A DNA stretch of 6,788 nucleotides, from the NCBI GenBank assembly GCA_013140935.1, contig JABFSD010001183.1, forward strand, positions 1 to 6,788, in the 5' to 3' direction. The DNA is from Acidobacteriota bacterium. GTDB lineage: Bacteria; Acidobacteriota; Blastocatellia; RBC074. Each line of letters starts with the position of its first letter. The stretch's first letter is position 1. Under the pieces are notes generated by a model. It saw only the letters and a list, made by a program, of their open reading frames with translations. It had not been told where the DNA came from and made no database searches. This document shows positions 1-6,515 of this stretch, in pieces. A program made the position numbers and the translations under genes.

Positions 1-1
1 G

Positions 2-2338
2 AACGATGGATTGGTGAACCGTTTCAATTTCATCGGTGCATTGATTTTGTTGGGGGCGTTGTTGCTGGCGGGTCTGGTGATTTCGACGCCGCTTTCGATG
101 ACTTCGATGATCGCTTTCGTAGACGATTTTCTGCCCGGCGATCAGATGGGTTGGTGGCAATCATTACGCGGTTCATTTGGTTGGGCGCGCGACGAGGAAG
201 AAGAAGTTCGGCTGAACCTGCAACAGCCGCGTCGCCCGGTGAAAGTGCCAGTGCGCAAGACCGTTGAGCCGCTTGTTACTGAACGTGCGAACAAGCTCAC
301 CAACGGCACTGGTCCGCGCAAACCTGATTTGTCTACGGTCTTGGATGACGAGACAGCGGTTGCCATCGCAGAAGTAGAAGAAGACGAACTGCCGGAAATC
401 GTTCAACGCGATGTGACGCCGAAAGCTCCGGCGCGCGTGGCAAAAGTGAAAGAGGCCGTGCCGGTCGAAGACGTGACGCCTGCGGCGGGCAAGCTGAAAT
501 CGTGGCCGGTCGCTTTGCGCGGCGCTCAGGTGAAGCTGCCGATTCCGAAAACCGAAGCAGCCGCGCCGCTGCCACTGGCATTGGAAGATAACAACGAAGA
601 TTACGATTCATTCAACGACGATCTGACGGATGATTTTGATGACTTGGGTGGAGCCGGTGACGTGCCGCCATGGGATATGTCAGATACGACAAGTGGCGTG
701 ACGAAGAAAGTTCCGCGTCCGCCCACGCCGCCGCCGTTGGGCCGCTCGGTAGACGAGATGCTGGCGTCGGCTACGGTCAAACGCATTGAGCCGTCGGAAT
801 CTGCTGAAATTGTCAAAGAATCCAAATTGCAACGACTCGCCAAAAGTGCCGCGCGGATGCTGGCGAATTACAAGCTGCCCGAATCTGAGTTGTTGACCGA
901 AGCGCCGCCGCGTCCTGAATTCACTGACGACGACTTGATGGAACGCGCGCGACTGCTGGCCGAAAAATGCAAAGAGTTCAACGTGTCGGGCAAGGTGACG
1001 CGCATCAGTCCGGGGCCGGTGGTGACGACCTTCGAGTTCAAGCCTGATCCGGGCGTGAAATACAGCCGCATCACGGGACTTGTTGACGATTTGTGTTTGG
1101 GCTTGAAAGCCGAGTCGGTGCGCATTGATCGTATACCGGGCAAGTCTACGGTAGGCATCGAAGTCCCCAACACCGTCCGCGAAGTCATTCGGCTGCGCGA
1201 AGTCGTCGAAGCCAAAGAGTTCCGCGACTCAAAAGCGCGGCTTTCGCTGGCGTTGGGAAAAAACATTTACGGGTCGCATTACGTGGCCGACCTCGCCAAG
1301 ATGCCGCACTTGCTGATTGCTGGTGCGACGGGCGCGGGCAAATCAGTCGCGCTCAATTCGATTCTGGTTTCGATTCTTTATAAGGCTTCGCCCAATGACG
1401 TGAAGCTGATTCTGGTTGACCCGAAGCGGTTGGAGTTAGGCTTATACGCCGACTTGCCGCACTTGCTGACGCCGATTGTGACCGATGCCAAGCGCGCGAG
1501 TTATTCGCTCAAGTGGGCGGTGTCAGAGATGGAAAATCGCTACAAACATCTGGCGGCTTTCGGCGTACGCAACATCGAGCAATACAACCACGAGGTCACG
1601 ACCAATCCGAATCTGAAACCACTCGGCGATAACAGCGAAGACAAACCGCAACCGCTGCCGTTCATCGTCATCATCATTGACGAATTGGCCGATCTGATGA
1701 TGGTGTCAGCGCGCGATGTCGAAGAAAGCATCACTCGTTTGGCGCAAATGGCGCGCGCCGTAGGCATCCATTTGATCTTGGCGACGCAACGGCCTTCGGT
1801 AGATGTCATCACGGGTCTCATCAAGGCGAACTTTCCCTCGCGCATCGCCTTTCGCGTATCTTCAAAAGTAGACTCGCGCACGATCATTGACGGCAACGGC
1901 GCAGAAGGATTGTTAGGAAGCGGCGACATGCTTTTCATGCCGCCGGGCACTTCGCGGCTGGTGCGCGTACACGGCGCTTATGTGGATGAGAAAGAAGTGA
2001 AGCGCGTCTGTGACTTCATTCGCGCACAAGGCGTACCGGCTTATGACGAGCGCGTCACGATGAGCGACAAAGAAGCCGAAGGCGCTGAGGGTGAAGATCG
2101 TCCGCGCGATGAGAAATACTACGACGCAGTCAAGATCGTTATCGAGATGGGACGCGCTTCGACTTCTGTGTTACAACGACGGTTGAGTATTGGGTACGGC
2201 CGTGCCGCTTCGATCATTGATATGATGGAGCGAGAAGGCATCGTTGGCCCATCAGAAGGTGCGAGCAAACCGCGCGCAGTACTCGTAAAGCCCGACTTCC
2301 TTGACCGCGTCGAACAGATGCGCGAGGACGAGTATTAA
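2..2338 (+). CDS. ftsK: DNA translocase FtsK/SpoIIIE, 5' end outside the window
   Basis: ATP-driven double-stranded DNA pump that clears and aligns chromosomes at the division septum. The frame is open to the left edge. A TTG at 11 could start it (residue 1 below), but only one membrane helix (about residues 5-30) is visible. Family members usually carry about four, so this is probably the last helix of a truncated membrane domain. A long acidic, Pro/Ala-rich linker follows (about 60-290). The motor comes next: an alpha-domain segment with RIPGKSTVGIEVPN, Walker A GATGAGKS at 438-445 (K444), Walker B hydrophobics ending in D557-E558, and ATQRPS at 591-596. The C-terminal winged-helix gamma domain spans about 700-762, the part that reads orientation sequences in characterised FtsK. 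Walker A has Ala where Ser is common (GATGSGKS), a mild change. No frameshift is seen. The family call is very secure; the true start is unknown. Confidence 0.96.
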   Translation, partial: NDGLVNRFNFIGALILLGALLLAGLVISTPLSMTSMIAFVDDFLPGDQMGWWQSLRGSFGWARDEEEEVRLNLQQPRRPVKVPVRKTVEPLVTERANKLTNGTGPRKPDLSTVLDDETAVAIAEVEEDELPEIVQRDVTPKAPARVAKVKEAVPVEDVTPAAGKLKSWPVALRGAQVKLPIPKTEAAAPLPLALEDNNEDYDSFNDDLTDDFDDLGGAGDVPPWDMSDTTSGVTKKVPRPPTPPPLGRSVDEMLASATVKRIEPSESAEIVKESKLQRLAKSAARMLANYKLPESELLTEAPPRPEFTDDDLMERARLLAEKCKEFNVSGKVTRISPGPVVTTFEFKPDPGVKYSRITGLVDDLCLGLKAESVRIDRIPGKSTVGIEVPNTVREVIRLREVVEAKEFRDSKARLSLALGKNIYGSHYVADLAKMPHLLIAGATGAGKSVALNSILVSILYKASPNDVKLILVDPKRLELGLYADLPHLLTPIVTDAKRASYSLKWAVSEMENRYKHLAAFGVRNIEQYNHEVTTNPNLKPLGDNSEDKPQPLPFIVIIIDELADLMMVSARDVEESITRLAQMARAVGIHLILATQRPSVDVITGLIKANFPSRIAFRVSSKVDSRTIIDGNGAEGLLGSGDMLFMPPGTSRLVRVHGAYVDEKEVKRVCDFIRAQGVPAYDERVTMSDKEAEGAEGEDRPRDEKYYDAVKIVIEMGRASTSVLQRRLSIGYGRAASIIDMMEREGIVGPSEGASKPRAVLVKPDFLDRVEQMREDEY

Positions 2339-2350
2339 GAGTGCCAGTTT

Positions 2351-2378
2351 TTGATAGTACATCGGTGTAATTGATAGT
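2351..2378 (+). repeat. Direct repeat TTGATAGT, two copies 20 bp apart
   Basis: TTGATAGT occurs at 2351-2358 and again at 2371-2378, just after the ftsK stop codon. The 20-bp period is close to two helical turns, so both copies would face the same side of the DNA. The repeat is short and could be chance. Confidence 0.3.
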
Positions 2379-2380
2379 CG

Positions 2381-2604
2381 TTTTTCACTAATTTCCACAG
2401 GAGAGTAGGCTTAAGGGAATGTTTAAGTAATGCTGTGGAAAGCGTGTAAACCGATACGGGGCGACATCAGGCAAGTTATTGATTTTTCAACTAGTTACGA
2501 GTTTGATGCTGAAATGTGCAAACCGTAAGAAAAGGCGATTTTGCTAAGGTTTTTGGATGTTTAAGATAGATTTGCACAGTGTTTTCCACAGCGAGTGTGG
2601 ATAT
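2381..2604. promoter_or_regulatory. Cluster of DnaA-box-like 9-mers
   Basis: Measured against the DnaA-box consensus TTWTNCACA, one exact match is TTTTCCACA at 2582-2590. One-mismatch copies are TTTTTCACT (2381-2389, +), ATTTCCACA (2391-2399, +), CTTTCCACA (2434-2442, -), GTTTGCACA (2515-2523, -), ATTTGCACA (2570-2578, +) and ATATCCACA (2596-2604, -). The last three sites on the right (2570-2604) are packed with 3- and 5-base gaps, the final two facing each other. Mixed orientation and close packing are typical of DnaA-binding regions such as oriC, datA-like sinks or DnaA-regulated promoters. No dnaA, dnaN or gyrB gene is in view, so origin function is not shown. Confidence 0.45.
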
Positions 2605-2660
2605 TGCCTAAAAAGGCTGAAAATAAAGGCTGCGGTGATGCTTAAGCAGGGCTTAAGCAT
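2419..2660. repeat. Dispersed ATGYTTAAG repeats
   Basis: ATGTTTAAG occurs at 2419-2427 and 2557-2565. ATGCTTAAG occurs at 2638-2646, and its reverse complement CTTAAGCAT at 2652-2660. A partial copy, GCTTAAG, lies at 2409-2415. All are confined to the spacer after ftsK and interleave with the DnaA-box-like sites. No known binding protein can be assigned from the sequence alone. Confidence 0.45.
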
Positions 2661-2664
2661 TTTT
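2638..2664 (+). terminator. Perfect 10-bp hairpin followed by TTTT
   Basis: ATGCTTAAGC (2638-2647) and GCTTAAGCAT (2651-2660) are exact reverse complements around a 3-base loop AGG, followed by four T. This is the geometry of an intrinsic terminator and would stop transcripts from ftsK before the next gene. The stem is only about 40 percent GC and the T tract is short, so termination may be weak. Each arm also contains the self-palindrome GCTTAAGC, so the element could instead be two adjacent operator sites for a dimeric protein. Confidence 0.4.
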
Positions 2665-2720
2665 GAACGGAGTAGTTTTTACTCACTCTGCGGTTAGGTA
2701 AGAAGGACGATAGGCGATCA

Positions 2721-3362
2721 GTGAAACTACAACTGGCACTCGATACACCAGATTTGGTTCACGAACTTGATCTCGTCGGTAAGGTAGCTCCTTACGTTGA
2801 CTTGATTGAGGCGGGAACGCCTTTGCTCATCCGCGAAGGGATTCGCGCGGTGCGTGAAGTGCGCCGTCGCTATCGCGGTCGTCCGGTCGTCGCCGACATT
2901 AAAGTCATTGACGCAGGCGAACCGATTGCTGAACTGGCCTTCGCCGCTGGAGCCAGCGTCGTGACGGTCTTGGGTTGCGCTTCTGATGAAGTCATTGCGC
3001 GCGTTGTACGTTCGGCGAACCGTTATGACGGCACGGTGATGGCTGACAGCTTGAGCATTTTAGACATTCCCAAACGTGCTGCCGAACTTGCCAAACTTGG
3101 CGTGGCTTCACTCTGCGTCAACCGTCGTGGACTGTTTAATCAGGCCAATCTCAGCCGCGAAGCGAAAGTCGAACAGATCGCCGCGCTCATTCGACAAATC
3201 GAATTGCCAGTCTATCTGGCGGGCGGCATCAACCATGAAGAATTGATGCTCTTGCGCGACCTGCCGCTCGCAGGCGTCATCATAGGCGCGGCCATTGCCG
3301 AAGCGCCGTCTCCGGTCGAATCAGCCAAACGCATGCGCGACATTCTCGAACGGCGCATCTAA
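2721..3362 (+). CDS. OMP decarboxylase-superfamily enzyme, hexulose-6-phosphate synthase-like
   Basis: A 213-residue single-domain TIM barrel, the usual length for 3-hexulose-6-phosphate synthase (HPS) and 3-keto-L-gulonate-6-phosphate decarboxylase (KGPDC). Visible markers are MKLQLALD at the N-terminus (D8), DLIEAGTPL with E30, the metal/catalytic block DIKVIDAGE (D59, K61, D64), AGGI at 167-170 and GVIIGAAI at 185-192, the last two forming the expected phosphate-binding loops. D8, E30, D59, K61 and D64 keep the spacing of the KGPDC catalytic residues. The strand where the family normally shows VH reads LCVNRRG, placing N134 where His is expected. GTG start with AAGGA at 2703-2707, 13 bases upstream. 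No phosphohexuloisomerase or ascorbate-pathway gene is adjacent, so the substrate is open. Superfamily secure, exact reaction not. Confidence 0.8.
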   Translation: MKLQLALDTPDLVHELDLVGKVAPYVDLIEAGTPLLIREGIRAVREVRRRYRGRPVVADIKVIDAGEPIAELAFAAGASVVTVLGCASDEVIARVVRSANRYDGTVMADSLSILDIPKRAAELAKLGVASLCVNRRGLFNQANLSREAKVEQIAALIRQIELPVYLAGGINHEELMLLRDLPLAGVIIGAAIAEAPSPVESAKRMRDILERRI

Positions 3363-3466
3363 CGGCGCATTTGGGACAAAATCGTCAATCATTGAAGACA
3401 GTCATCCACTTACCGTCACAAAACGGCGACACTTTTTGTTTTGATTGAAATGGTTAGCGAGAGGGA

Positions 3467-3730
3467 TTAAGCGTCTGCGGTTACGGCGTGCAAACGCGGC
3501 CTGCCGGGACGGGCCTGAGCAGGTTTGGCGGGAATCAGATCGCCGGTGTAACTCTCAATCGCCGCCTTGATGATGCAAACGACTGGGCAAATATCCAATA
3601 AAACTTCGACGGTGCCGAACACATAGCCCTTGCGTTTGAGCGTTTGGTTGGCGTTCGCCAGCACCCAGAAGATGCCGACGAAGGGAATGATTTTGCCGAA
3701 ACGGTGAAGATGGTTACGGTACTGCTGCAT
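3467..3730 (-). CDS. Hypothetical 87-residue hydrophobic protein
   Basis: No family recognised with confidence. The start is supported by a minus-strand AAGGAAG about 10 bases before the ATG. Residues 14-27 (IPFVGIFWVLANAN) and about 37-57 are hydrophobic, the second holding C48 and C52 (CPVVC). Either could be a membrane or membrane-associated helix, with a basic stretch (LKRKG, 31-35) between them. The C-terminal 20 residues are Pro/Ala/Arg-rich and look disordered. It converges with the TIM-barrel gene and is divergent from the phosphate operon, so it is probably a single-gene transcript. A plus-strand ORF over the same DNA (3644-3850) has no comparable start signal. Likely a real gene of unknown function. 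Confidence 0.65.
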   Translation of the reverse strand: MQQYRNHLHRFGKIIPFVGIFWVLANANQTLKRKGYVFGTVEVLLDICPVVCIIKAAIESYTGDLIPAKPAQARPGRPRLHAVTADA

Positions 3731-4014
3731 TGCGAACTGCTTCCTTTTCCTGCCTGTAAATCTGTTTTTCGTATGTGCTTTCGGTCAGCACTAACTTCGC
3801 CTTTGCAAGGCCAGTGCCAAAAGCGGCCAACTTTGAGTGGAAAGTTTTGACAAGAATTACACAGGAAGTGCCGTGTTAGCGCGGTGTTAAATCAAAGGGG
3901 CGGGGCTTCCTTTCTCAAAGGCGCTATGTATACTGCGCGCCTTGCAGATGCTTATTTGAAAATAGCGGCAGTGGTAAAAAGTAATGACCCCACTATTCAA
4001 GGAGATAAAACCCA

Positions 4015-4632
4015 ATGTTTCGTTTACTGCCTAAAGAAGACAAGTATTTCGACCAATTCAATCGGCTGGCTTCCAACATTCACGGAAGCGCACAGCTTTT
4101 ACAGAAACTTTTCAACGATTTCGGCAACCGCGCGGCCTATGCCGATCAAATCAAACAGCTTGAACACACCTGTGATGAAATTACGCACGGCATCATCAAG
4201 CAACTCAACCTGACATTTATCACGCCTTTTGACCGCGAAGACATTCACGCACTGGCGAGCCAGCTCGACGACGTGATTGATGGCATCGAATATGTCTCGC
4301 GCCGCGTGATTCTTTATCGTCTGACGGCTCCGACCAATGATGCCGTCAAGATGATTGATGTGCTGGTGCGTCTCACGGCCAGTCTGGAAAAAGCCGTCGG
4401 CTCGCTCGAAAAAGACGGCGAAGGCCTGTTGAAAGAGTGCGCGGGAATTCACACCCTCGAAAGCGAAGGCGACACCTATCACCACGACGCCGTAGATCGC
4501 CTGTTCTCAACCGAGACCGACCCGATTCAAATCCTGAAATTGAAAGAACTCTACGAAAAATTGGAGCGCGCGATTGACAAGTGCGAAGACGCCGCAAACG
4601 TCCTCGAATCAATCACGCTCAAGAACGCTTAA
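4015..4632 (+). CDS. DUF47/PhoU-like accessory protein of phosphate permease
   Basis: A 205-residue all-helical protein of the DUF47 (PhoU-like) family, which usually sits beside Pit phosphate transporters and is thought to modulate them; it is cytoplasmic. Two PhoU-type helical halves can be seen. The first has LEHTCDEI (49-56), FITPFDREDI (68-77) and LDDVIDGIE (84-92). The second has LESEGDTYHHDAV (148-160) and LYEKLERAIDKCEDAANVLE (179-198). The regularly spaced acidic residues in these helices bind metal clusters in PhoU relatives. The start is well marked by AAGGAG at 3999-4004, 10 bases before the ATG. The pit gene follows 55 bases downstream, same strand, so an operon is likely. No PHO-box-like repeat was recognised upstream. 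Confidence 0.93.
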   Translation: MFRLLPKEDKYFDQFNRLASNIHGSAQLLQKLFNDFGNRAAYADQIKQLEHTCDEITHGIIKQLNLTFITPFDREDIHALASQLDDVIDGIEYVSRRVILYRLTAPTNDAVKMIDVLVRLTASLEKAVGSLEKDGEGLLKECAGIHTLESEGDTYHHDAVDRLFSTETDPIQILKLKELYEKLERAIDKCEDAANVLESITLKNA

Positions 4633-4663
4633 CCATTGGGTAAGCCGTTTTTCAAACCAGTTC

Positions 4664-4687
4664 TCAGAGGATTTTTCAGAGGATCTT
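4664..4687 (+). repeat. Tandem 12-bp repeat carrying two Shine-Dalgarno cores
   Basis: TCAGAGGATTTT (4664-4675) is followed without gap by TCAGAGGATCTT (4676-4687), one base different, and the pit ATG begins at the next base. Each unit carries AGAGG. The second lies 5 bases from the ATG and the first 17, so only the second is well placed. It decides the start at 4688 over the longer upstream reading frame, which would overlap the DUF47 gene. Confidence 0.6.
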
Positions 4688-5698
4688 ATGGATTCAACTC
4701 ACATTCTCGTCGTGTTCATTATTTTGTTGGCGTTGGCCTTTGATTACACGAACGGCTTTCACGATGCCGCCAATTCCATCGCCACCGTCGTTTCAACGCG
4801 CGTCTTGTCGCCGGGCAAAGCCGTTCTGCTCGCAGCCTTCTTTAACTTTGTCGCGATCTTCGGCGGCATCGGCGTAGCCAAGACCGTTTACAAAGGCCTC
4901 GTAGATATCAATCAGGTTACGCTTTGGGTTGTGCTGGCTGGACTCGTCGGCGCGATTTCTTGGAACCTGCTCACTTGGTATTTCGGGCTGCCCACGAGTT
5001 CTTCGCACGCACTGGTGGGCGCTTACGCAGGCGCAGCCATCGCCAAAGCCGGTTGGGGCGTATTGATCTGGCAAGCCTGGCCGAAAGGTTGGGCAGGCAC
5101 ACTGTCAGCCATCGTGATGTCGCCCATGCTCGGTATGATTCTCGGCATCACGCTGATGGTCATCGTGGCATGGATTTTCCGCTCCTTTGCCCCCTCCCGC
5201 GTAGATCGCATCTTTCGCGTAGGCCAATTGCTATCGGCTTCGCTCTTCAGCTATTCGCACGGTGGCAACGATGCGCAAAAAACCATCGGCATCATCATGG
5301 CTACACTCACGATTGCCGGATGGCACAATGCTAACGACAACAGCATTCCTACGTGGGTGATTATCTCAGCCTTCACGGCTATCGGTTTGGGTACGATGTC
5401 GGGCGGCTGGCGCATCGTTAAAACGATGGGTTCAAAAATCACCAAGCTCAAACCCGTAGGCGGCTTTTGCGCCGAAACCGGCGGCGGATTGGTCATTATG
5501 CTGATGACACATTTCGGCATTCCGGTTTCGACGACGCACACCATCACCGGCGCGATTGTCGGCGTAGGCTCAACGCATCGTCTTTCCGCCGTAAAGTGGG
5601 GCGTGGCTGGACGAATCGTATGGGCATGGGTTATTACCATCCCAGCGGCAGCCGGCATCGCCGCTCTCACTTATAAATTGATCTCGTTGTTCCAATAA
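4688..5698 (+). CDS. pit: Inorganic phosphate transporter, Pit family
   Basis: A 336-residue integral membrane permease that imports phosphate, in known members as a metal-phosphate complex coupled to protons (some relatives use sodium). Both inverted-repeat signatures are present: FDYTNGFHDAANS at 18-30 and YSHGGNDAQKTIG at 189-201, with the essential Asp at D26 and D195. Each is followed by its partner loop, LPTSSSHALVGAYAG (101-115) and GIPVSTTHTITGAIVG (277-292). About ten hydrophobic segments are visible, and the length is that of the shorter bacterial and archaeal members without a large central loop. The ATG at 4688 was chosen because the protein then begins directly at the first membrane helix and has a Shine-Dalgarno 5 bases upstream. 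It forms an operon with the DUF47 gene before it. Confidence 0.95.
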   Translation: MDSTHILVVFIILLALAFDYTNGFHDAANSIATVVSTRVLSPGKAVLLAAFFNFVAIFGGIGVAKTVYKGLVDINQVTLWVVLAGLVGAISWNLLTWYFGLPTSSSHALVGAYAGAAIAKAGWGVLIWQAWPKGWAGTLSAIVMSPMLGMILGITLMVIVAWIFRSFAPSRVDRIFRVGQLLSASLFSYSHGGNDAQKTIGIIMATLTIAGWHNANDNSIPTWVIISAFTAIGLGTMSGGWRIVKTMGSKITKLKPVGGFCAETGGGLVIMLMTHFGIPVSTTHTITGAIVGVGSTHRLSAVKWGVAGRIVWAWVITIPAAAGIAALTYKLISLFQ

Positions 5699-5745
5699 CC
5701 CAAAAACTCGCACAGTACGAGGACGCATTTCATCACCAAATCAGT

Positions 5746-5776
5746 AAACTTCGTGTAACTCACCCGACACGAGTTT
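5746..5776 (+). terminator. Possible hairpin after pit
   Basis: AAAC (5746-5749) plus TCGTGT (5751-5756) can pair with ACACGA (5767-5772) plus GTTT (5773-5776), giving a 10-bp stem with one bulged T and a 10-base loop. It lies about 50 bases after the pit stop and 58 before the lipoprotein start. No T run follows, so it could be a transcript-end stabiliser or attenuating structure rather than a classic terminator. Confidence 0.3.
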
Positions 5777-5834
5777 GCCCTCGTCTTGGTGTATTCATTG
5801 CGTCACGCCCTGTGCCTATTGGAACGGACGGGAT

Positions 5835-6389
5835 ATGCATAAACAGTTCTTTGCGCTTTTCTTTTCGGTAATGATCGTGCTGGCTTGCAAGTCTACGACC
5901 TTACCGCTCACCTCTAACAATACGGCTCCGACGCCTACACCTACGCCAAGCGTCTCGCCGAAGGCGTTGAGCTATTCGCTCGAAAAAGCCGGATTGCAAT
6001 TCGATTGGCAGGAAGGCTGGCGCGTCGAACGCCAAGCCGATAACTCCGTCATCGTCGCCGCGCCTGACAACGGCTTGGTGATTCACTTTGCCGAGACCGA
6101 AGCGAACGCCGCCGAACCGCGCGTCGAACAATACCTCAGAGGATTTTTGCAGGACGCCGCTCCCGCCAAGCTGCCCAAGTTCAAGCAAGGCAATTTCAAA
6201 GGTATGAAACACCTCAGCCAATCAGGCCAGGTCACGAATGCGTTGAACGGCGCTACGATTGAATGGAGCGTTGACATTCTCGAAGCCCAAACGCCGCTCG
6301 TCATCTTTTCGCAACTCAACCGCGCCCGCAAAGCGGAACACGAAGCTGCTTACGGAAGGTTGATCAGCAGCATCAAGCGCCTTGAATAA
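5835..6389 (+). CDS. Small secreted lipoprotein of unknown function
   Basis: A 184-residue protein counted from the ATG at 5835. The first 17 residues are a lipoprotein signal peptide (MHK, then a hydrophobic run) with lipobox VLAC, making C18 the lipidated Cys; this argues against the in-frame start 60 bases upstream, which would bury the signal. K19-S20 after Cys do not include an Asp retention signal. A flexible Thr/Pro linker follows (APTPTPTPSVSP, about 31-42), then a globular domain of about 140 residues. Features such as FDWQEGWRVE and the ending YGRLISSIKRLE recall PsbP/Mog1-type extracytoplasmic domains (DUF1795-like), a low-confidence resemblance. The Shine-Dalgarno is weak (GGACGGG just upstream). 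It lies 136 bases after pit on the same strand, with no other visible link to phosphate uptake. Confidence 0.8.
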   Translation: MHKQFFALFFSVMIVLACKSTTLPLTSNNTAPTPTPTPSVSPKALSYSLEKAGLQFDWQEGWRVERQADNSVIVAAPDNGLVIHFAETEANAAEPRVEQYLRGFLQDAAPAKLPKFKQGNFKGMKHLSQSGQVTNALNGATIEWSVDILEAQTPLVIFSQLNRARKAEHEAAYGRLISSIKRLE

Positions 6390-6445
6390 GTCTGCGGTCA
6401 GTTGAGTGCCACGGCTTTTTCTTTCTGTATTACTTTTTTTTCTGT

Positions 6446-6471
6446 CTTCAGCTTGATTTAACTTGCTGAAG
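6446..6471 (+). terminator. 7-bp hairpin after the lipoprotein gene
   Basis: CTTCAGC (6446-6452) and GCTGAAG (6465-6471) are exact reverse complements around a 12-base loop, followed by CCTTGTTTCT. An eight-T run (6434-6441) lies just before it. It may act as a weak terminator in series with the stronger hairpin 13 bases further on. Confidence 0.35.
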
Positions 6472-6483
6472 CCTTGTTTCTCT

Positions 6484-6515
6484 GAGGCGGGTTGCTTATA
6501 TTCCGCCTCGCTTTT
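6484..6515 (+). terminator. Intrinsic terminator
   Basis: GAGGCGG (6484-6490) pairs perfectly with CCGCCTC (6503-6509), with a possible G-T extension on each side, and is followed by GCTTTT. A GC-rich stem plus T tract about 95 bases after the lipoprotein stop fits rho-independent termination on the plus strand. The T tract is short (four) and the loop is 12 bases. It isolates the lipoprotein from the ORF at the right edge. Confidence 0.6.

Larger units (their letters stand above)
2339..2720. other. 382-base AT-richer intergenic region with repeats
   Basis: No convincing coding sequence lies between the ftsK stop and the GTG start of the next gene. The spacer is visibly richer in A and T than its neighbours. 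It carries several DnaA-box-like 9-mers, repeated ATGYTTAAG words, an 8-bp direct repeat and a perfect hairpin, listed separately. No clear sigma-70 promoter pair was found for the downstream gene, although one must lie here if that gene is not read through from ftsK. The density of repeats suggests a protein-binding region or a replication-related site rather than a plain spacer; this is inference. Confidence 0.7.

Noticed and set aside
2339..2720. XerCD dif site or FtsK-orienting (KOPS-like) motifs next to ftsK
   Set aside because: No paired XerC/XerD arms and no GGGNAGGG-type motifs were seen in the spacer.
3351..3370. Direct repeat CGGCGCAT around the stop codon of the TIM-barrel gene
   Set aside because: Eight bases repeated once at a 12-base offset, with no structure or context; most likely chance.
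3413..3437. Terminator between the convergent genes: CCGT/ACGG then a T run
   Set aside because: The stem is only 4 bp and six bases separate it from the T tract; too weak to call.
3775..3791. Inverted repeat GTGCT/AGCAC in the leader of the minus-strand gene
   Set aside because: A 5-bp stem is expected by chance in a spacer of this size.
3644..3850. Plus-strand ORF overlapping the minus-strand hypothetical gene
   Set aside because: It has no Shine-Dalgarno and unremarkable composition, and it overlaps a minus-strand ORF that has a good ribosome-binding site. Treated as a shadow.
3847..3934. TTGACA at 3847-3852 and TATACT at 3929-3934 as promoter of the phosphate operon
   Set aside because: Neither hexamer has an acceptable partner at 16-18 bases, so no sigma-70 promoter is claimed, although the operon promoter probably lies in this spacer.
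3884..4213. ORF upstream of and overlapping the DUF47 gene
   Set aside because: Its second half is an out-of-frame reading of the clearly recognised DUF47 gene, and its start has no ribosome-binding site.
6135..6148. 14-mer CTCAGAGGATTTTT shared with the pit leader at 4663-4676
   Set aside because: This copy is inside the lipoprotein coding sequence. One chance 14-base match between distant sites in nearly 7 kb is not improbable, and the flanks do not match.
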